DNA of 64,000 nucleotides from Cloeon dipterum (GCF_949628265.1 NC_088790.1:23874545-23938544), one strand, 5' to 3'; shown: positions 50,801 through 63,130, counted from the first letter of the stretch. Numbers and translations: made by a program. The notes: generated from the letters alone by a model not told the origin.

Positions 50801-53800
50801 CTGTTGACAGTTGTGGAGAAGATACAAATAATGTTGATTTTTTATTCAACAGACACCGTTTCGTCCAAATATATTTTTAAAAATTCTTGCCGGCGAACAA
50901 TCTCATCTGGCGCACATTTAAAGATTACATTTTGATGCGAGAATCGGAAATTATTATTAAAAACGGGTGAAATAAAATAAATATAAAAATAAAATTTGAA
51001 ACACATAATGCTGTAAATTTTGGGGAAAATTTGAATTTTTTAAAGTGTGTGTATTGATAAATAGTTTGTAATGAAATTAAAAATTAATATCACTACTTTT
51101 CTAGCCCTGTTAAAAGGGAGAACGCTTTAAAATTTTATTTTATAAAATTTGCACAAGAAAAAACTACTTTAATTCATCAGCTGCATAAGCAATTAGTGTT
51201 TGAAGTCGCCAACAGATGGCACCACTGTATCCTTTCGTTATAAATTAAATTTTAAGGCACCTCCACTGCGATTTCAGACTCAATCCTGCCACTGTGCATT
51301 CTTCAATTAATAAACTTTCTTTTGACGTGCTGAAAACCAAAATCAGTCCGACCATTCGCCGTAGAAACGTTGGAAAAGATTTTATATTTCAAAAATTAGT
51401 TTTTCACGATTCTACGGCGATTGGCTGAACCGATTTTGGTTTTCAGCACGTCAAAAGAAAGCATATTAAGGGAAGAATGCACCATAGCAGGATTGAGTCG
51501 GAAATCACAGCGGAAATGCTTTAAAATAAAATTAATTACGAAAGTATACGGTGGTGCCATTTGTTGGTGGCTTCAAACACTAACTGGTGAATTTGTCTCT
51601 ATAAATAAATTTAAACAGTGTCAAAAATCATGACTCACTTGACCATGTAGAGGATGGTCTTGTCTTTGTAGAGCCAGAGGTAGTGGTTGGGGATGGTCAT
51701 GGTCTGGAAGGTGACGGCCTTCGCGTTCTTGAAGAACGAGTCGGGTCGCCACATGTTCTTCAGCCAGTCAACCTCGAGAAGCCGGTAATCGGAGGTCATG
51801 TTCTCGGGCAGCCGCAGCCGGTGGTCCTTCCACGTCTGCGCGAAGAAGATGTCGGCGGCGTAGGTCATCGAGGTCTCGTCGATCGAGTCGAGGCCCATCA
51901 CCGTCACGTGGAAGAAGACGGTCGTCGGCATGCCCTCCTTCTTCGGCGGACGCATTTTGTCGTAATGCCGCGCGTCTTGCGGCAAAATTTCATTGAACTC
52001 TAAACTGCAGCAACATCTGCGGCACCAACGGGAAAATTAAATTGATAGATTTTTTTAAAATTATTTTGCAATAAATTCCTCTATTCACGATCGGTTGAAG
52101 ATAGAAAAAGTAAATTTTCGATATTAGAAGGCAGAATATATTGATTATAAATTAAAAATGGTTCTCTTGGGAGAAAAAACTAAAATTTTTGTTTATGCCA
52201 ATTCACTTCAAAATTGAATTTTTCATTTTAAAGGTAAGATTAATTTTTTTAAAGAGGAATGATACTGGAAAAGCCTGGAAAATGCTTGTTGACAATGCAT
52301 AAACTCATCCATTAGGATTCATTTAAAGCCTAAATTGACCTAAGGAGCGCTGTAATTTTTTGAGAAAATTGGCTGGAAAGTTATCGTGCTTTTCAAATGG
52401 AAATGGCTGTCTCGTTACTTGAAATCCGATTTAATTTCTGAACCTAGAGTTTCCCCAATAAGTGGCATACACCGTTGGACAGATCTCGAAGAGAGGAATC
52501 GGAATATGCCAAGAAAATATGTTCGAGCACTGTAAATTTTGGAGAAAATTGGCAAAATTTGAATTTTTTTGTAGGAAGGTCCATTTTTTATTATTGCAAA
52601 TTGTTGAACAAATTGTTTATCCGTCAATTGTTTAAGGCATCCAACAATTTAAATAATTTTCAATTATTGCCCAGTATCATTCCACTTTAAAAAAACCCTG
52701 ATTAATATTTCCATTAGATTTTTTTTGTAATTTTGAAACGCCTGCAAATTACGGGGTAGGCAACCTGCGCGTCGTCAGATGGATTTCACCCCTCTTTTAC
52801 TTTACTTCACAACGAGAGCTGATTGTGAGACACGATGCAAGCGCCTGCGGGATTCGAAGGCAGGCAACTCGCTCGTCGTGAGCGATTAGCACGACGCCTA
52901 ATCAAGAAGTCTATTATTTGGTTCGACGTGACACTCGCTTGGACAATTAATATCACTTTCTTCTCTTCACAAGTCTTTCGGGTCAGTTGCCCAAGGAGGA
53001 ATTCAATAATATTTCAATGCTGCCATTGGTGGAAAGGTTTGCTAAAATATATTCGGAGAAACAGGTTTTTTCCTTCGGTTTTAATTCTTAAATTAGATCA
53101 ACATTATTAATTAATTTATATTTTCTTGGATATAATTAAAAAAAATCATTTGCCAAGTTTTTGCAGGCTTTTCAAGCACAATGACACATTCCAGATAAAA
53201 ATTTCGATTTGTTTTTCTGAAATACACCTCATTAAAACACGGAGTTTTGAACAGATCGTGACGAGAGGAATCAAAATCCTGCGGAAAATATGATTCTACT
53301 TATTTAGATAAAATGTAGAGGTATATATTCTAAATTAATGATCCAAATTAAAATAATTTTTTGACTGTTCTAAGTGTTAGTTTTTTTAATTTATTCGATT
53401 TTGGAAAACCAAAAAATCTAACCAATTTTAAAAATACAGTTTTAACATTGTTTACAGACTCTACTCTTATTTAAACAAATCAATTGATGGGTAATTTTTA
53501 AATTAAAAATTAAAATTCAAATTATCCCTTGAAAGTTTATTCTGGAATCAGCAACAATTAATAAAAATTTAACTCTTAATTATGGAAATTCCAAACATTT
53601 TGAAAAAGGGTATTAATTTGTTTTTAAATTGGAAATGTTGCTGATCAGCCCAGAAAATTTGGAGAACCCTTTTCCAGCCATATAAAAAATTGGAATTTTC
53701 CAGAAAATCAACGAATTCCAGATAATGTCTTCATCATTAATTTGCACAATTTTGCTTTCAACTGATTCTCTTGATGCCCAGGATTTCAAGATTAACATCT

Positions 53801-53911
53801 CGTACGTGAAAGGCAAGATGTATGGTGCTGGCGGGATTGATCGAAAAGCGTGACAAAGAAAGCCGCACACACTCACCTGACGAAGAGGAAGATGATTAAA
53901 AAGTGGAACAT
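47892..53911 (-). CDS. ort: Histamine-gated chloride channel subunit, Ort type
   Basis: Ort is the histamine receptor of visual interneurons postsynaptic to insect photoreceptors. Exons: 53911-53877, 52004-51639, 50691-50609, 50544-50309, 50202-50042, 49975-49858 and about 48062-47892, giving about 389 residues. [11 protein letters not shown] is a short signal peptide. The ligand-binding domain includes [38 protein letters not shown] and [19 protein letters not shown]. The Cys-loop is C141 to C155 with exactly 13 residues between, and a second cysteine pair lies in TADC...NFTC. M1 is [18 protein letters not shown]2 begins [17 protein letters not shown], the anion-selective type, then M3 and a short loop. 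M4 ends [12 protein letters not shown]. The loop before M4 is much shorter than in fly Ort. The exact last acceptor is uncertain by one codon. Introns hold several MITEs. Confidence 0.93.
51173..51590. mobile_element. Palindromic MITE, copy A (ort intron)
   Basis: The segment folds on itself almost completely. The left half (AACAGATGGCACCAC, ATCCTGCCACTGTGCATTCT, TTTTGACGTGCTGAAAACC, CGCCGTAGAAACGTTGG) is the inverted copy of the right half, with a centre near 51400. Outer ends resemble TTCACCAG/CTGGTGAA. A second copy is at 59938-60367, and it has no coding capacity. It lies in the intron between the second and third coding exons of ort. Confidence 0.85.
52254..52688 (+). repeat. 430-bp dispersed repeat, copy 2 (ort intron)
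   Basis: This matches 8970-9396 throughout, with a small insertion near the 5' end (AAAAGCCTGG). It lies in the first coding intron of ort, directly before the second SINE-like copy. A short related fragment is also present near 53250-53290 (GAACAGATCGTGACGAGAGG). Confidence 0.8.
52752..52985 (-). repeat. Possible tRNA-derived SINE, copy 2
   Basis: This resembles 46780-47000. On the minus strand it reads GCCTAATC... then a tRNA-length stretch with GAGCGAGTTGCCTGCC and TTCGAATCCCGC, which fits a polymerase III B box. No poly-A tail or flanking duplication was identified. Confidence 0.4.
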
Positions 53912-53970
53912 GCTAATGTGCAGGAGACGAGCGCTCGGCTCTCTCGGCGGCGGCTCGGCAACTCCTCAAC
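53877..53970 (-). other. ort: ort exon with signal peptide and 5' UTR
   Basis: An acceptor TTTTTCACAG ends just before 53970 on the minus strand, giving a 94-bp exon with 59 bases of GC-rich leader and 35 coding bases. Upstream, 53970-54300, is GC-richer than average and has a short CA repeat near 54139-54152. Confidence 0.6.
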
Positions 53971-54614
53971 CTGTGAAAAAGAAGCGAAATTTGCGTTCGT
54001 GCCAATTAAGACCGGGGCGTAATGAACGAGCGCGGTGGAGGCCTCATTCGCGGCGCAAAAATCGAAGTCACACGCACAAAAGATGCGAAGAGTTGCACAC
54101 TAATGGTGTGTCTCTCTCACTCTGAGAGTGATCTCGCACACACACACACACCACTATTCAAAGCGCGCGCAAAACCGCACTCATTTCGCCACGTGCAGGG
54201 TGAGTGCCGTGTCGAAACTGTGTACATTTAATACATATAATAGAGAGAAGCGCATGCCTCGCGTTTTTCCGTTTCCGCGGGCTCAAGGGCACGTTTTTGT
54301 TTGTGTTCATCCGCGTGATACTTATTTTCAAAAGACTTGCTGTTTTAATGTCGACCAAAAAGTCTAAATTGTGGAATATTAAGAAGCCCTTTGTTTAGCT
54401 TTTTAACCAGTTTGAAGGAAGGAGTTGAAGTCTAAAGAAACATGATAAATTGGTTTAAATACTAAATGAAGCCGGAGAAAATTTGAAATTGGTGTTAATT
54501 ATTATTTAAGTCATGCCCAATATGGTTGTGAGAGTTAAAAAATTTTAAGCTGTTTCTCTGATAAATCAAGACGTTTTTTACTAAAGGTTCTTAGTTAAAT
54601 TGTCCATTTTTATC

Positions 54615-54890
54615 TAGTTATTTTCAGACTCCATCCTGCCACAGTTTATTGAAAAAAAAAACGAAAATCAGTCCAAAAAATCGCCGTAGAAACGTCGGGG
54701 TTTTTTTATTATTAAAAAATTGTTTTTCACTTCTCTGCGCCGATTGGCTGAACCGACGATTTTGGTTTCTGCAACTATTTTAAGAGAATTTAAGCTTGCA
54801 TAAACCATAAATCGCAGCGGAATTGCATTAAAATCGAAATAACGGCTGGTGCGGCTTCAAATACTAACGACGTTCTCAAAATATAGTGAA
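54615..54890. mobile_element. Palindromic MITE, degraded copy C
   Basis: This region has the order of landmarks of copies A and B in damaged form: ATCCTGCCACAG, AAAATCAGTCC, TCGCCGTAGAAACGTCGG, then CGCCGATTGGCTGAACCGA, GATTTTGGTTT, AATCGCAGCGGAA and GCGGCTTCAAATACTAAC. Both ends are eroded. It lies between the ort leader exon and the first coding exon. Confidence 0.65.
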
Positions 54891-56660
54891 TTATTTAATA
54901 GAGAAAAAAGTGGTTCACACATTTTCAACCAAATGGGTGGCGTAAAACATTTTTGTTCAATATAAATATGTGGTAGAGGAATTATGTGAAAAAATAATTA
55001 TTTTTGTTTCCTTCTCAAACACAACACTGAAAAATTTGACGTAATTTTCTTTCAATTTGTTTGCAAGGAAAACCCGAGTGTTAAGAAAATGCAACCCTCA
55101 GCAGAGAAACCTTTACCCCGTAAATCCCACATCCAAGATAAAATTACCATTTGGAAACAGAGGGAAGAAGTCGGCCTCTCGGTTCAATGAACTGTCTTAA
55201 TTGTAAGACGGAATCAATTAAACACTAATCACGCAGTTTTAAACAAATTGTTCATACCTCCAAAAAATGTTTTTGTTAAGCTTATTTTGACTTCATTTTT
55301 AAATAAAACAGAGCTGAGAGACAAAATTAACGTATTCGATCATTTCAGAAAACCGCATTCTTTAAGAAAAAAATAATATTAATATAAACCTCTGAAATTT
55401 GCCTTTTTTTGTTTCAAAATTGCTTCAAAAATGGTCGAAAACCATCAAATTTGGCTTTAATCTATATTAAGACAAAACATAATTTTAGCAATTTTTATAA
55501 AATCCAAATTTAAAATAAATGATCACATATTTTTAGTCCGTTTTTAACCATGGAACAACCAATTTCGAGTGTGTACAGACTGACTAAGATAATGATCATG
55601 TTTATTAAAAAGAAAAACTCAATTTGGAACACAAAAAATTTGATAACCCAGATTAATTCTGAACCAATTCATCTGATTTTAGACGAAAAAATAACTATTT
55701 TGTCGAGAGTTAATTAATGAATTCCGCCAAAGAGAGAGTTTGATTTTAATAAAGATATTAAACTGCTTGAAACAATTTGGAACATTCTGTTTAGATATAC
55801 CGACTAGAAATTCGTTTTTAGATTTAAATTAAGTCGTGTGTGAGTTACGTAACAAGTGTCTTAGAACTCCTCTTGATTTAAAAAATGTTCCCGTCAAACC
55901 TTTTGCTCGGCTTTTTATAAACTGAGGAAGAAAAAAGATCGTATCCTTGACTTGCCAATCAATTGTTCATCCTCAGCAAATTCAGAGCAAACGAGAATCG
56001 ATCAAGACTTAAACTGAGGCGCCATCTTCTTTTCTATTTCAGTCAAACAGAGGAGAGTGCGTGTAAAGTGTCTCATTTTCCTTATAACACAATGGAAAAG
56101 AGAAAATCCAAACAAGCACGATTTCCGTTCTGATATGAATTGTCTGTGAAATGTTTTTGTCTCTGGCAGTGAGCGTTGAAGAGCTCCTGCCACTGATATA
56201 TGCCGCGGAAACTTTAATAGCTGAATCAAGCAAAGCTTTCGAAATTACATTATTTCGCTCCGTATTTCAGAAATTTCCTGTTCAGCCGTAAAATTAAAAA
56301 TAATTTAAATCAATAGGATATTCAAAAGAGGTTTTTCGCTCGGCTTAGAAACGGCAATAAAAAATAATTAATTTTAAATTTGTAAGAATTGGAACAGCAA
56401 AACTTGGTTCTGTAAAAAACTGAATTAAAATTATTTGAAATTAAAATAAAGCCAAAGAGGGATGCAGATCAAACTTAAACTATAATTTGCACTGGTGGTT
56501 TTTTTCGGAAAATCCCCAAATTTCTCAAGTTAAATTTAAATAAAATAAACCCCCCGCAATTCCACAGCGATGAGGAGTTTGGTTTTTGGTCAAAGACCAC
56601 CGTTCAAAACGCACTGGGGGAGCGTAAAGGGTGGAAAAGGGTGTAGGGTGCGAGACTCAC

Positions 56661-56780
56661 CTGCAGTCAGCACGTTGGCGGCGGCCGAGTGCAAACGGCA
56701 AACGGGCGCAGGCAGAGCAGCAAGTTTAGTACCGTCCGAGCGAGGAGACGGCGAGTGGCTCTGCGCAGCGCCCTAACGAC
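56661..56780 (-). promoter_or_regulatory. Probable non-coding first exon / promoter region of ort
   Basis: The minus strand has a consensus donor CTGCAG|GTGAGT at 56661 in a GC-rich patch (56570-56900) within AT-rich sequence. It would feed the acceptor at 53970. The upstream limit is not visible. No start codon in phase with the ort protein was found. Confidence 0.5.
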
Positions 56781-56949
56781 TCCTTGTCTCGCACGTTCCG
56801 CCCCTTGATGTGCTCCGTGTCAGCGGCAATCACGACTAACTTTATTAGGGACGCGCCACGGGCTCTGCTCGAAGATCGAAACACGGGCCGAGACACAATT
56901 TCTGACAGCATCAATGGCACAGACGAAAAATATTGTATAAAGATAGAAA

Positions 56950-58640
56950 ATTACCTATTTTAAATAATTTACTGCAAAAATTTGAACGGTAGTTGTTCAA
57001 ATCAATATAACTAATTCATAACAGGGAAAATAATTCATTTAAATATTTTATCATATCAGTTTCTGGAATTTTATATTGGAAAATATTTTTTTTCCAACTT
57101 ATAATAATTGAAAAATTACATCACATTTTGTAAACTATAAAAATTAATTTGCATAAATATGGTAAATTAATTTTTTAATATTTTTAAAAAGAAAATTCAT
57201 ATTTTAGATCAGTTTTATTTAACTGAAGAAAATTTAATTTGATTAAATAGAACAGAAATTGTTTTAAATTTAAAGTGTTAAAAATTAATTTTCTTAAAAA
57301 CAGTGACTTTAAAATTTATTAATTATAATTAATATAATATAGTATTTATCTATTTATTTCATTTATTTATTGTCTGTTATTTATTTTATTTATCTATTTA
57401 TTTATAATTAACTTAAGTAATTAAAAGATTTAAAAACTAGTTTTAATTCAATTTTTAGTTATTTAAGAGAAAAAAAATATATTTTTCCAATTGAACCTCA
57501 TATTTATAATTAGAGTAATCATAATTTGTCATCCATAATCTCGATATACAGTAAATTATTCTAAATCAGTTCTTCTATTTATTTTTCCCGATATTTTTTA
57601 AATTGAACAAAAAAATTTATGAGACTGAATTTACGAATTTCCAAGTTCTAACCATTATAATAAAATTAATTGGGGTTTAAAAAGAGCGCCAAAAATTTCA
57701 ACAAAAAATAGTTTTTTTGTTCAATTTAGGTCAAATTAATCGAAGAGCAAAAATGCCGCTAATACCGAGGGCCGATAAAATAACGTTCTATTTTCCGTGT
57801 CAATAATTGTATTTTCAGTTTCCCAAAATTAAATTAATAATTAATAGATATGTATAGAGAAAACTGGTTAGATTTTTTTAGAGAACAATTCAAAAGATAA
57901 AAACGATTTGCTTTTACCCTTGCATCAGTTAAAAATGATAATTTTTGTGATTTTTAACAATAGTGAATAAAATCGATTTGTTTCGTCCGAGCGAAAAATT
58001 TTAAAAATATGAGCGAACAAACCAAATTTAATGATGTCCAATTCCGTGTATAAGAGAACTTTATTTTTTCAGAGCTGCAAAATTCTAAAGAAACGTCGAA
58101 TTAAATTTTCAACCCTAAATAAAAAAATATAATTCAACACTTTTTTTTAAATAAATAAAATTAATTTGTGTATATTTACCATGCAAGAATAAACAAGTAT
58201 ATGAAATCAATTCACTACAAACATTGAACTACAAGCACACTTTTTCATATACTTCAGATGTTAATTTGGTTTTAAAATCCAAAATTACTTTAAAATTAAA
58301 GAGCACTAATAAATAAAAACTGTTCGTCAGCACGTGTTCTAAAAAAACTAGAGACCAAAATATTTTCTTTCTTTGATTCAAATTGAAATTGATGAACTTA
58401 AAACTAAACTGCTATTTTTTCAAAATAATGTTTAGATTCGGAGAAACTGCAAAAATCTAATTTTATTTTCTTCCATACTTATTCATACATAATTCACCTC
58501 TCTACTAATTTTTAAATAAACGTCACTCCCAATTCAGACTGTTAAAATAGGTTGCTTAAATTAAGTTCATATAAAAATATATAAGGATTTGAAATACAAT
58601 TTTAATCCCTCATTAAATAAAACCTCAAATTTACCTACCA
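56950..58640. other. AT-rich intergenic region, no features seen
   Basis: Very AT-rich sequence with tracts of TTTATTTA-type simple repeat near 57340-57410. I see no gene, RNA or mobile element that I can support. Confidence 0.5.
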
Positions 58641-58648
58641 AAATTACA

Positions 58649-59271
58649 TCAATTAAAAAATAAGGAATTATAACTGGTCCAGGAGAAAGGCGGGAGGGTG
58701 GAGGCCGCTCAGCTGGTGACAATATGCCGCAATAATGCCGTGTAATGGTACTACGTATTATTTCTTAAGCGTGTGACAAAATTGACGATCATTATATTAT
58801 TTGTCATTATTCAATAACAAGGTGCCGCCTCTTCAACAAAATAGATATTAAAGAATTGAAAGAAAATCATCCTCCAAGGCGACAGAATAATGATTGTACT
58901 TGTACATAGTGCACTATTGGCATGTCATTGCAATTACCGGCCGCATATACGGCGTGTGAGTGAGTGCAATTTGCGTCGATCGCGCGCATGAAAAGATATG
59001 TACTGAAAAGGTGCCGAGGCTGCACCGCGAGCGAACGAGCCAGCGAGCCAGCGACCGTGCACGCCTGCTATATCTGGTTCTCATCTTTTGCCTACTCGGA
59101 GGGATGGATATCAAGCCCGTCAAGTACCATTACACGGCATTATTGGGTGCTATTGTCAGCCAGCCTGAGCCGCAGCCGCGAGCGGCCTCCACCCTCCCGC
59201 TCGCCCTGCCTCGGGCCTTTCTCGCCCCCTTCGCCTTTCTCCTAGACCAGTTAACTCCTGATTTTTTAATT
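58649..59271. repeat. GC-rich inverted repeat with about 370-bp spacer
   Basis: Left arm 58649-58751 is inverted relative to right arm 59122-59271. The inner block CAATAATGCCGTGTAATGGT is perfect. Outward, AGGAGAAAGGCG, GGGAGGGTGGAGGCCGCTC and AACTGGTC are shared. The right arm carries two extra GC-rich inserts of about 33 and 20 bp. The spacer is not palindromic and holds no convincing gene. It may be a foldback or MITE element. Confidence 0.75.
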
Positions 59272-59937
59272 TGATCTAATTTTGCTGGGAAAAATTTTGG
59301 TTTTATTTATTGAGGCATTCAAATTATATTAAAAAATCTTAAAATTTTGTATATGAACATGTTAACCTATTTTAAAAAACAATTTATTTTTCAATGTTAT
59401 TTAAAAATCGCTATAATTTGTGCATTTTTTGTGAATTATCTTCGATGAAAAAAGCACTTATAAATTGTTGAATTGTATTTTGTAAATAATTTTTTTTATG
59501 AGAGTTGAATTAAAATGCCAAATTTTGATTTACATTCTACAATGATTTCATTATTTATTTTTTAAGGAAATTCAGTTTTGTTAGTTATGTATAATCATGT
59601 GTTATTTTCGTGTTAAAATAGACACTTTTTATCCAATTTAAAAACATACTAGATCGAGCTTAGAAATAAATATTTTCCTTTTGTTTTAATAATTTCAAAA
59701 TTCTTGCTCGAATTTTATATATTAATTGTGTATAATTAGACCAAAAATCTGTTCAAAGTGATTACAATTGGATTCAAACTGATTAAATAGTTTTTATAAA
59801 TTGTAAATTTAGACAAATATCAATCGTATAATATTTTAAGAAAATTTTTATTTGAATAATCTTATTTAAAAATGGGTTAATATTATTTTTAAAATTTTAA
59901 ACAACTAAAACTAAAAATGCAATTTTGTGTATGCAGT

Positions 59938-60367
59938 TCACCAGTTGCATAAACCCTCAGTTTTCGAAGCAGCCAACAGATGGCGGCACCATATACCTTC
60001 GTAATAAATTTATTTTTAAGGCACTTTTGCTACGATTTCAGTCTCGATCCTGCCACTGTGCATTCTTCACTTAATAGGTTTTCTTTTGACGCGCTGGAAA
60101 CCAAAATCAGTCCAGCCATTCACCGTAGAAACGTTGGAAAAGATTTTATATTTAAAAAAAATATTTTTTACGATTCTACGGCAATTGGCTTAACCGATTT
60201 TGGTTTTCAGCACGTCAAAAGAAAGCATATTAAGTGAAGAATGCACTATGGCAGGATCGAGACTGAAATCGTAGCGAAAGTGCCTTAAAATAAATTTCTT
60301 ACCAAAGTAGATGGTGGTGCCATCTGTTGGCGGCTTTGAACACCGAGGACTTAAACAACTGGTGAAT
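59938..60367. mobile_element. Palindromic MITE, copy B
   Basis: This is the most complete copy of the family. Terminal repeats TTCACCAGTTG and CAACTGGTGAA bound a near-perfect palindrome centred near 60160. Internal blocks match copy A (AACAGATGGCGGCACC, TCCTGCCACTGTGCATTC, CCGTAGAAACGTTGGAAAAG). It has no coding capacity. Confidence 0.85.
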
Positions 60368-60622
60368 TGAACAATATATAAATATTTTTTGAAATTATTT
60401 AAATTCAAAATCAATTTCTCATTTCCATTCCATGCGGTAATTATAATTAATTTAATTGTGATTGCTGTATTTTTGAATAATTTTTGTGTAAGAAAAAAAT
60501 ATTAAATTTAAACAGAACTGACACGTGTCTAAAAAAAAATCCGCGAAAGACGTCAGCATTTCAGAAATAGAGCACGGCGGTGTGACACGATCAAATGCTC
60601 CTTCTCGATATATGTACATAAT

Positions 60623-60725
60623 AAAAAAGAAAGAAAGAAAGAAAGAAAGTCGAAATGCAAAAAGGGCGAGCAGCTTCTGGCAGCGGTAACCCGGGTGCCG
60701 CCGGAGAAAGAGAGAGAGAGAGATG
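60623..60725. repeat. Microsatellites (AAAG)n and (AG)n in a GC-richer patch
   Basis: An AAAG tract of about six units at 60626-60650 and an AG tract near 60708-60722 lie in a GC-richer patch (60540-60900). The patch looks like a promoter or enhancer region, but no linked gene is visible. Confidence 0.5.
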
Positions 60726-61911
60726 CAGCCGAGAAAGGGCTAAATATGTACACGGCCACTTTATTCGTGCCGAGTCAGCATTATTTCAGTGAATAGCCCT
60801 CGACTCGTCGCTATCCACCTCGCGCCCTTTCTGTGCCTGCCTGCCCTGCCACCGTCAAGACTAATTTTTTTTCGTCATACGCGCGCGCATTAAAACACGC
60901 ACGTCGACGCCTTTTTCGCTGCAACAAGCACAAATTTCATTTTTTTAAAACACTCTTTGCTTTTGTGACTCATGACCACGCCAGGCCAAGAAGATTTTAT
61001 TTTACTTAAATTGTTTGAATGCTGCAATTTGGAAGGATTTATTGTGAATTTTAAAATATGGGAAAATAATTATTCAGACGGAATCAGAATTTTTTATATT
61101 TCGGTCCATCATCACACTGTTGCGGCTGTGTATTTATGCACAATTTTCAGAATTACTTCAATAGTGACTCTAAAAAAAATATTTTGAATTCCATAATAAA
61201 AATTCCTGTTTTCTAGAATTGTTTGATAAAAAATATTACATTTTATTTTTCCAGTCGATATTTTTTATGACCCAAGATTCAATTCAAGTGGAACGTGTCA
61301 GTTGAAGAGGAAATTTCTTGAATCTTTTTAATAAACATTTTTACCGCACGTGCTGAAAATCGATGTCAGCCGCAGATAAGAGGATCTACATGGACGTGAG
61401 CCCCTCTGGTCCCCTACAAAAGTGTGTGTCTCAAGTAAATAAAGGCGTACATTTTGGCTCGATGGGCTTCACATCAATTTTTCTGGCTAAAAATTATTTT
61501 CAACTGGAGACGACAGATAAAAAAGTACTTAAAAAATAAAATTTTGCAAAATAAAAATTAAATAGATACGTTCATGTGCTCGACAATTTCTGTTTCTGAA
61601 AAGTAACTACAAAATTTGTCCTTCTGGTATTTTCACGGAAGATAACAATAAGAATAAAGTCCGGTAGTGAGTTTTCCGAGGAATATAAATTTTTGTAATT
61701 TTTATTCGAATTTTCCTGAAACAAAATATTAATTTTAAGTTAAAATCAAAGCTTAAAATTTTAAGGGTCGGAAAATTTTCCAGTAAAACTGTTTTAGGCT
61801 GAAATGGGTGTTTTTACGATAGATTTAATATATTGTTAGCAATTTTTTATTTTTTGTTCAAACACCATCCTTATTTTTTTATATGAAGATGTCGAAAATT
61901 CCAAGAATAAA

Positions 61912-62055
61912 TCGTCCATGGTTACGGTAAAATTACGCAACTTTCAACAACCAAACGCGAATTTCCTTGTTGCAATAAAAGGTCAACAATCAATTCGACA
62001 ATGAAATTCGCGTTTGGTTGTTGAAAGTTACGCAATTTTGCCGGGACCAGGACGA
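61912..62055. mobile_element. Short hairpin element
   Basis: Arms 61912-61964 and 62003-62055 are inverted copies. They share ACTTTCAACAACCAAACGCG and ATTACGCAA, with ends TCGTCC and GGACGA. The loop is about 38 bp. The end sequence TTTTGCCGGGACCAGGACG closely matches a stretch in the right outer arm of the 42747-45214 element (near 45073), suggesting a shared repeat ancestor. Confidence 0.7.
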
Positions 62056-62639
62056 AATGTAGTTTTCTGGAAAATCAGGCTGGAATTCTCTCAGCCTTCA
62101 GAAAACAGAATATCTTGAATGGTACTAGAATACAAATTAAACCTTATGCCAAAGAGATACCCAAACAGACAATGTGCAACTTTCAAAACCAATATACTTC
62201 TGGAATTCTAAAATTTTGAGTTCTTTTTAAAGGAAATTTTAATGTTTAATCTGAAAAACAGTATTTCGTATTTATTTCAGTTCCTCGAAACATGCTGAGG
62301 GTCATCCCTGAGAAAAGAATCAAACCCTGCGCGTCAGGGAAGGCCTCATAACTCATAAGCGGTCGAAAACATTCAATTCGGATTTTTTGGCCACTTTACC
62401 GACGCACCTGAAGTTCTTTTTATATAAGTTTGATCTGCAAAATTTGCTTACCGTTTGGACCGACAAAATCGAGAGTTTTCAGAATACGATCAATTCAACC
62501 CTTTGGAAGCTATCAGGGTTGCTTAGGAAACGCCCTGACGTGCCTAAAATAATCTCGTTCCCTACTCCTGAGCAGGAGAATGGAGGGGAAACCTCTTATC
62601 GAAAGGAATAAAATTCTTAAAAGTATTATTTCATACGGC

Positions 62640-63130
62640 TGAACATGCGATTTGAGCTTTTTCGGTGCCATAGAGATGCAGTTTGATTGGGTCAATTAAA
62701 AATAGACGCGAAGAGCGGAACCGCAGCGAGTCGGGGCACGTGCTTGGTGCACTCGATAAATGGGCACTTATTGCTGGCTGGCGGCGCGCGGCAATGAGCG
62801 AGCGATCGAGAGAATCGGGCGAAAACCGTGTCGCTCGCGCATTTTCCACGCCGGCCTGTCTTTTTGTCAAGAGCCTCTCGAACTTTGATGACGTGACTTC
62901 CTCTCTTTCTCTCTCTCACACACACTCGTCGTCATCGTCAGCGGCGGCCCTTTCCTCCCCACATGCGCGCACACAAATTGGCGTCGGAAAAATCGGTGAT
63001 CGGTCAAATCCGCGAATAAAAGTCCAGGTGCCGAATGATTTGACCCAGAAAAAAGGCTTGACAATAGAGAGCAAATTTAATGTGTCTCCCTAGTGAACAT
63101 CCAACGAGTTCTCTGTCGCTCGACACGATG
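62640..63130. other. GC-richer region of unknown role
   Basis: This patch has frames open on both strands and a CT/CA simple repeat at about 62899-62930. It lacks any recognisable protein domain or splice-compatible model. It could be a regulatory region or the promoter of a non-coding transcript. Confidence 0.3.

Noticed and set aside
58960..59274. 104-codon frame over the right arm of the inverted repeat
   Set aside because: Low-complexity Arg/Ala/Pro translation driven by the GC-rich repeat arm; no domain.
62683..63093. 136-codon plus-strand frame
   Set aside because: It runs through a simple CT/CA repeat and lacks any domain; frames are open on both strands here.
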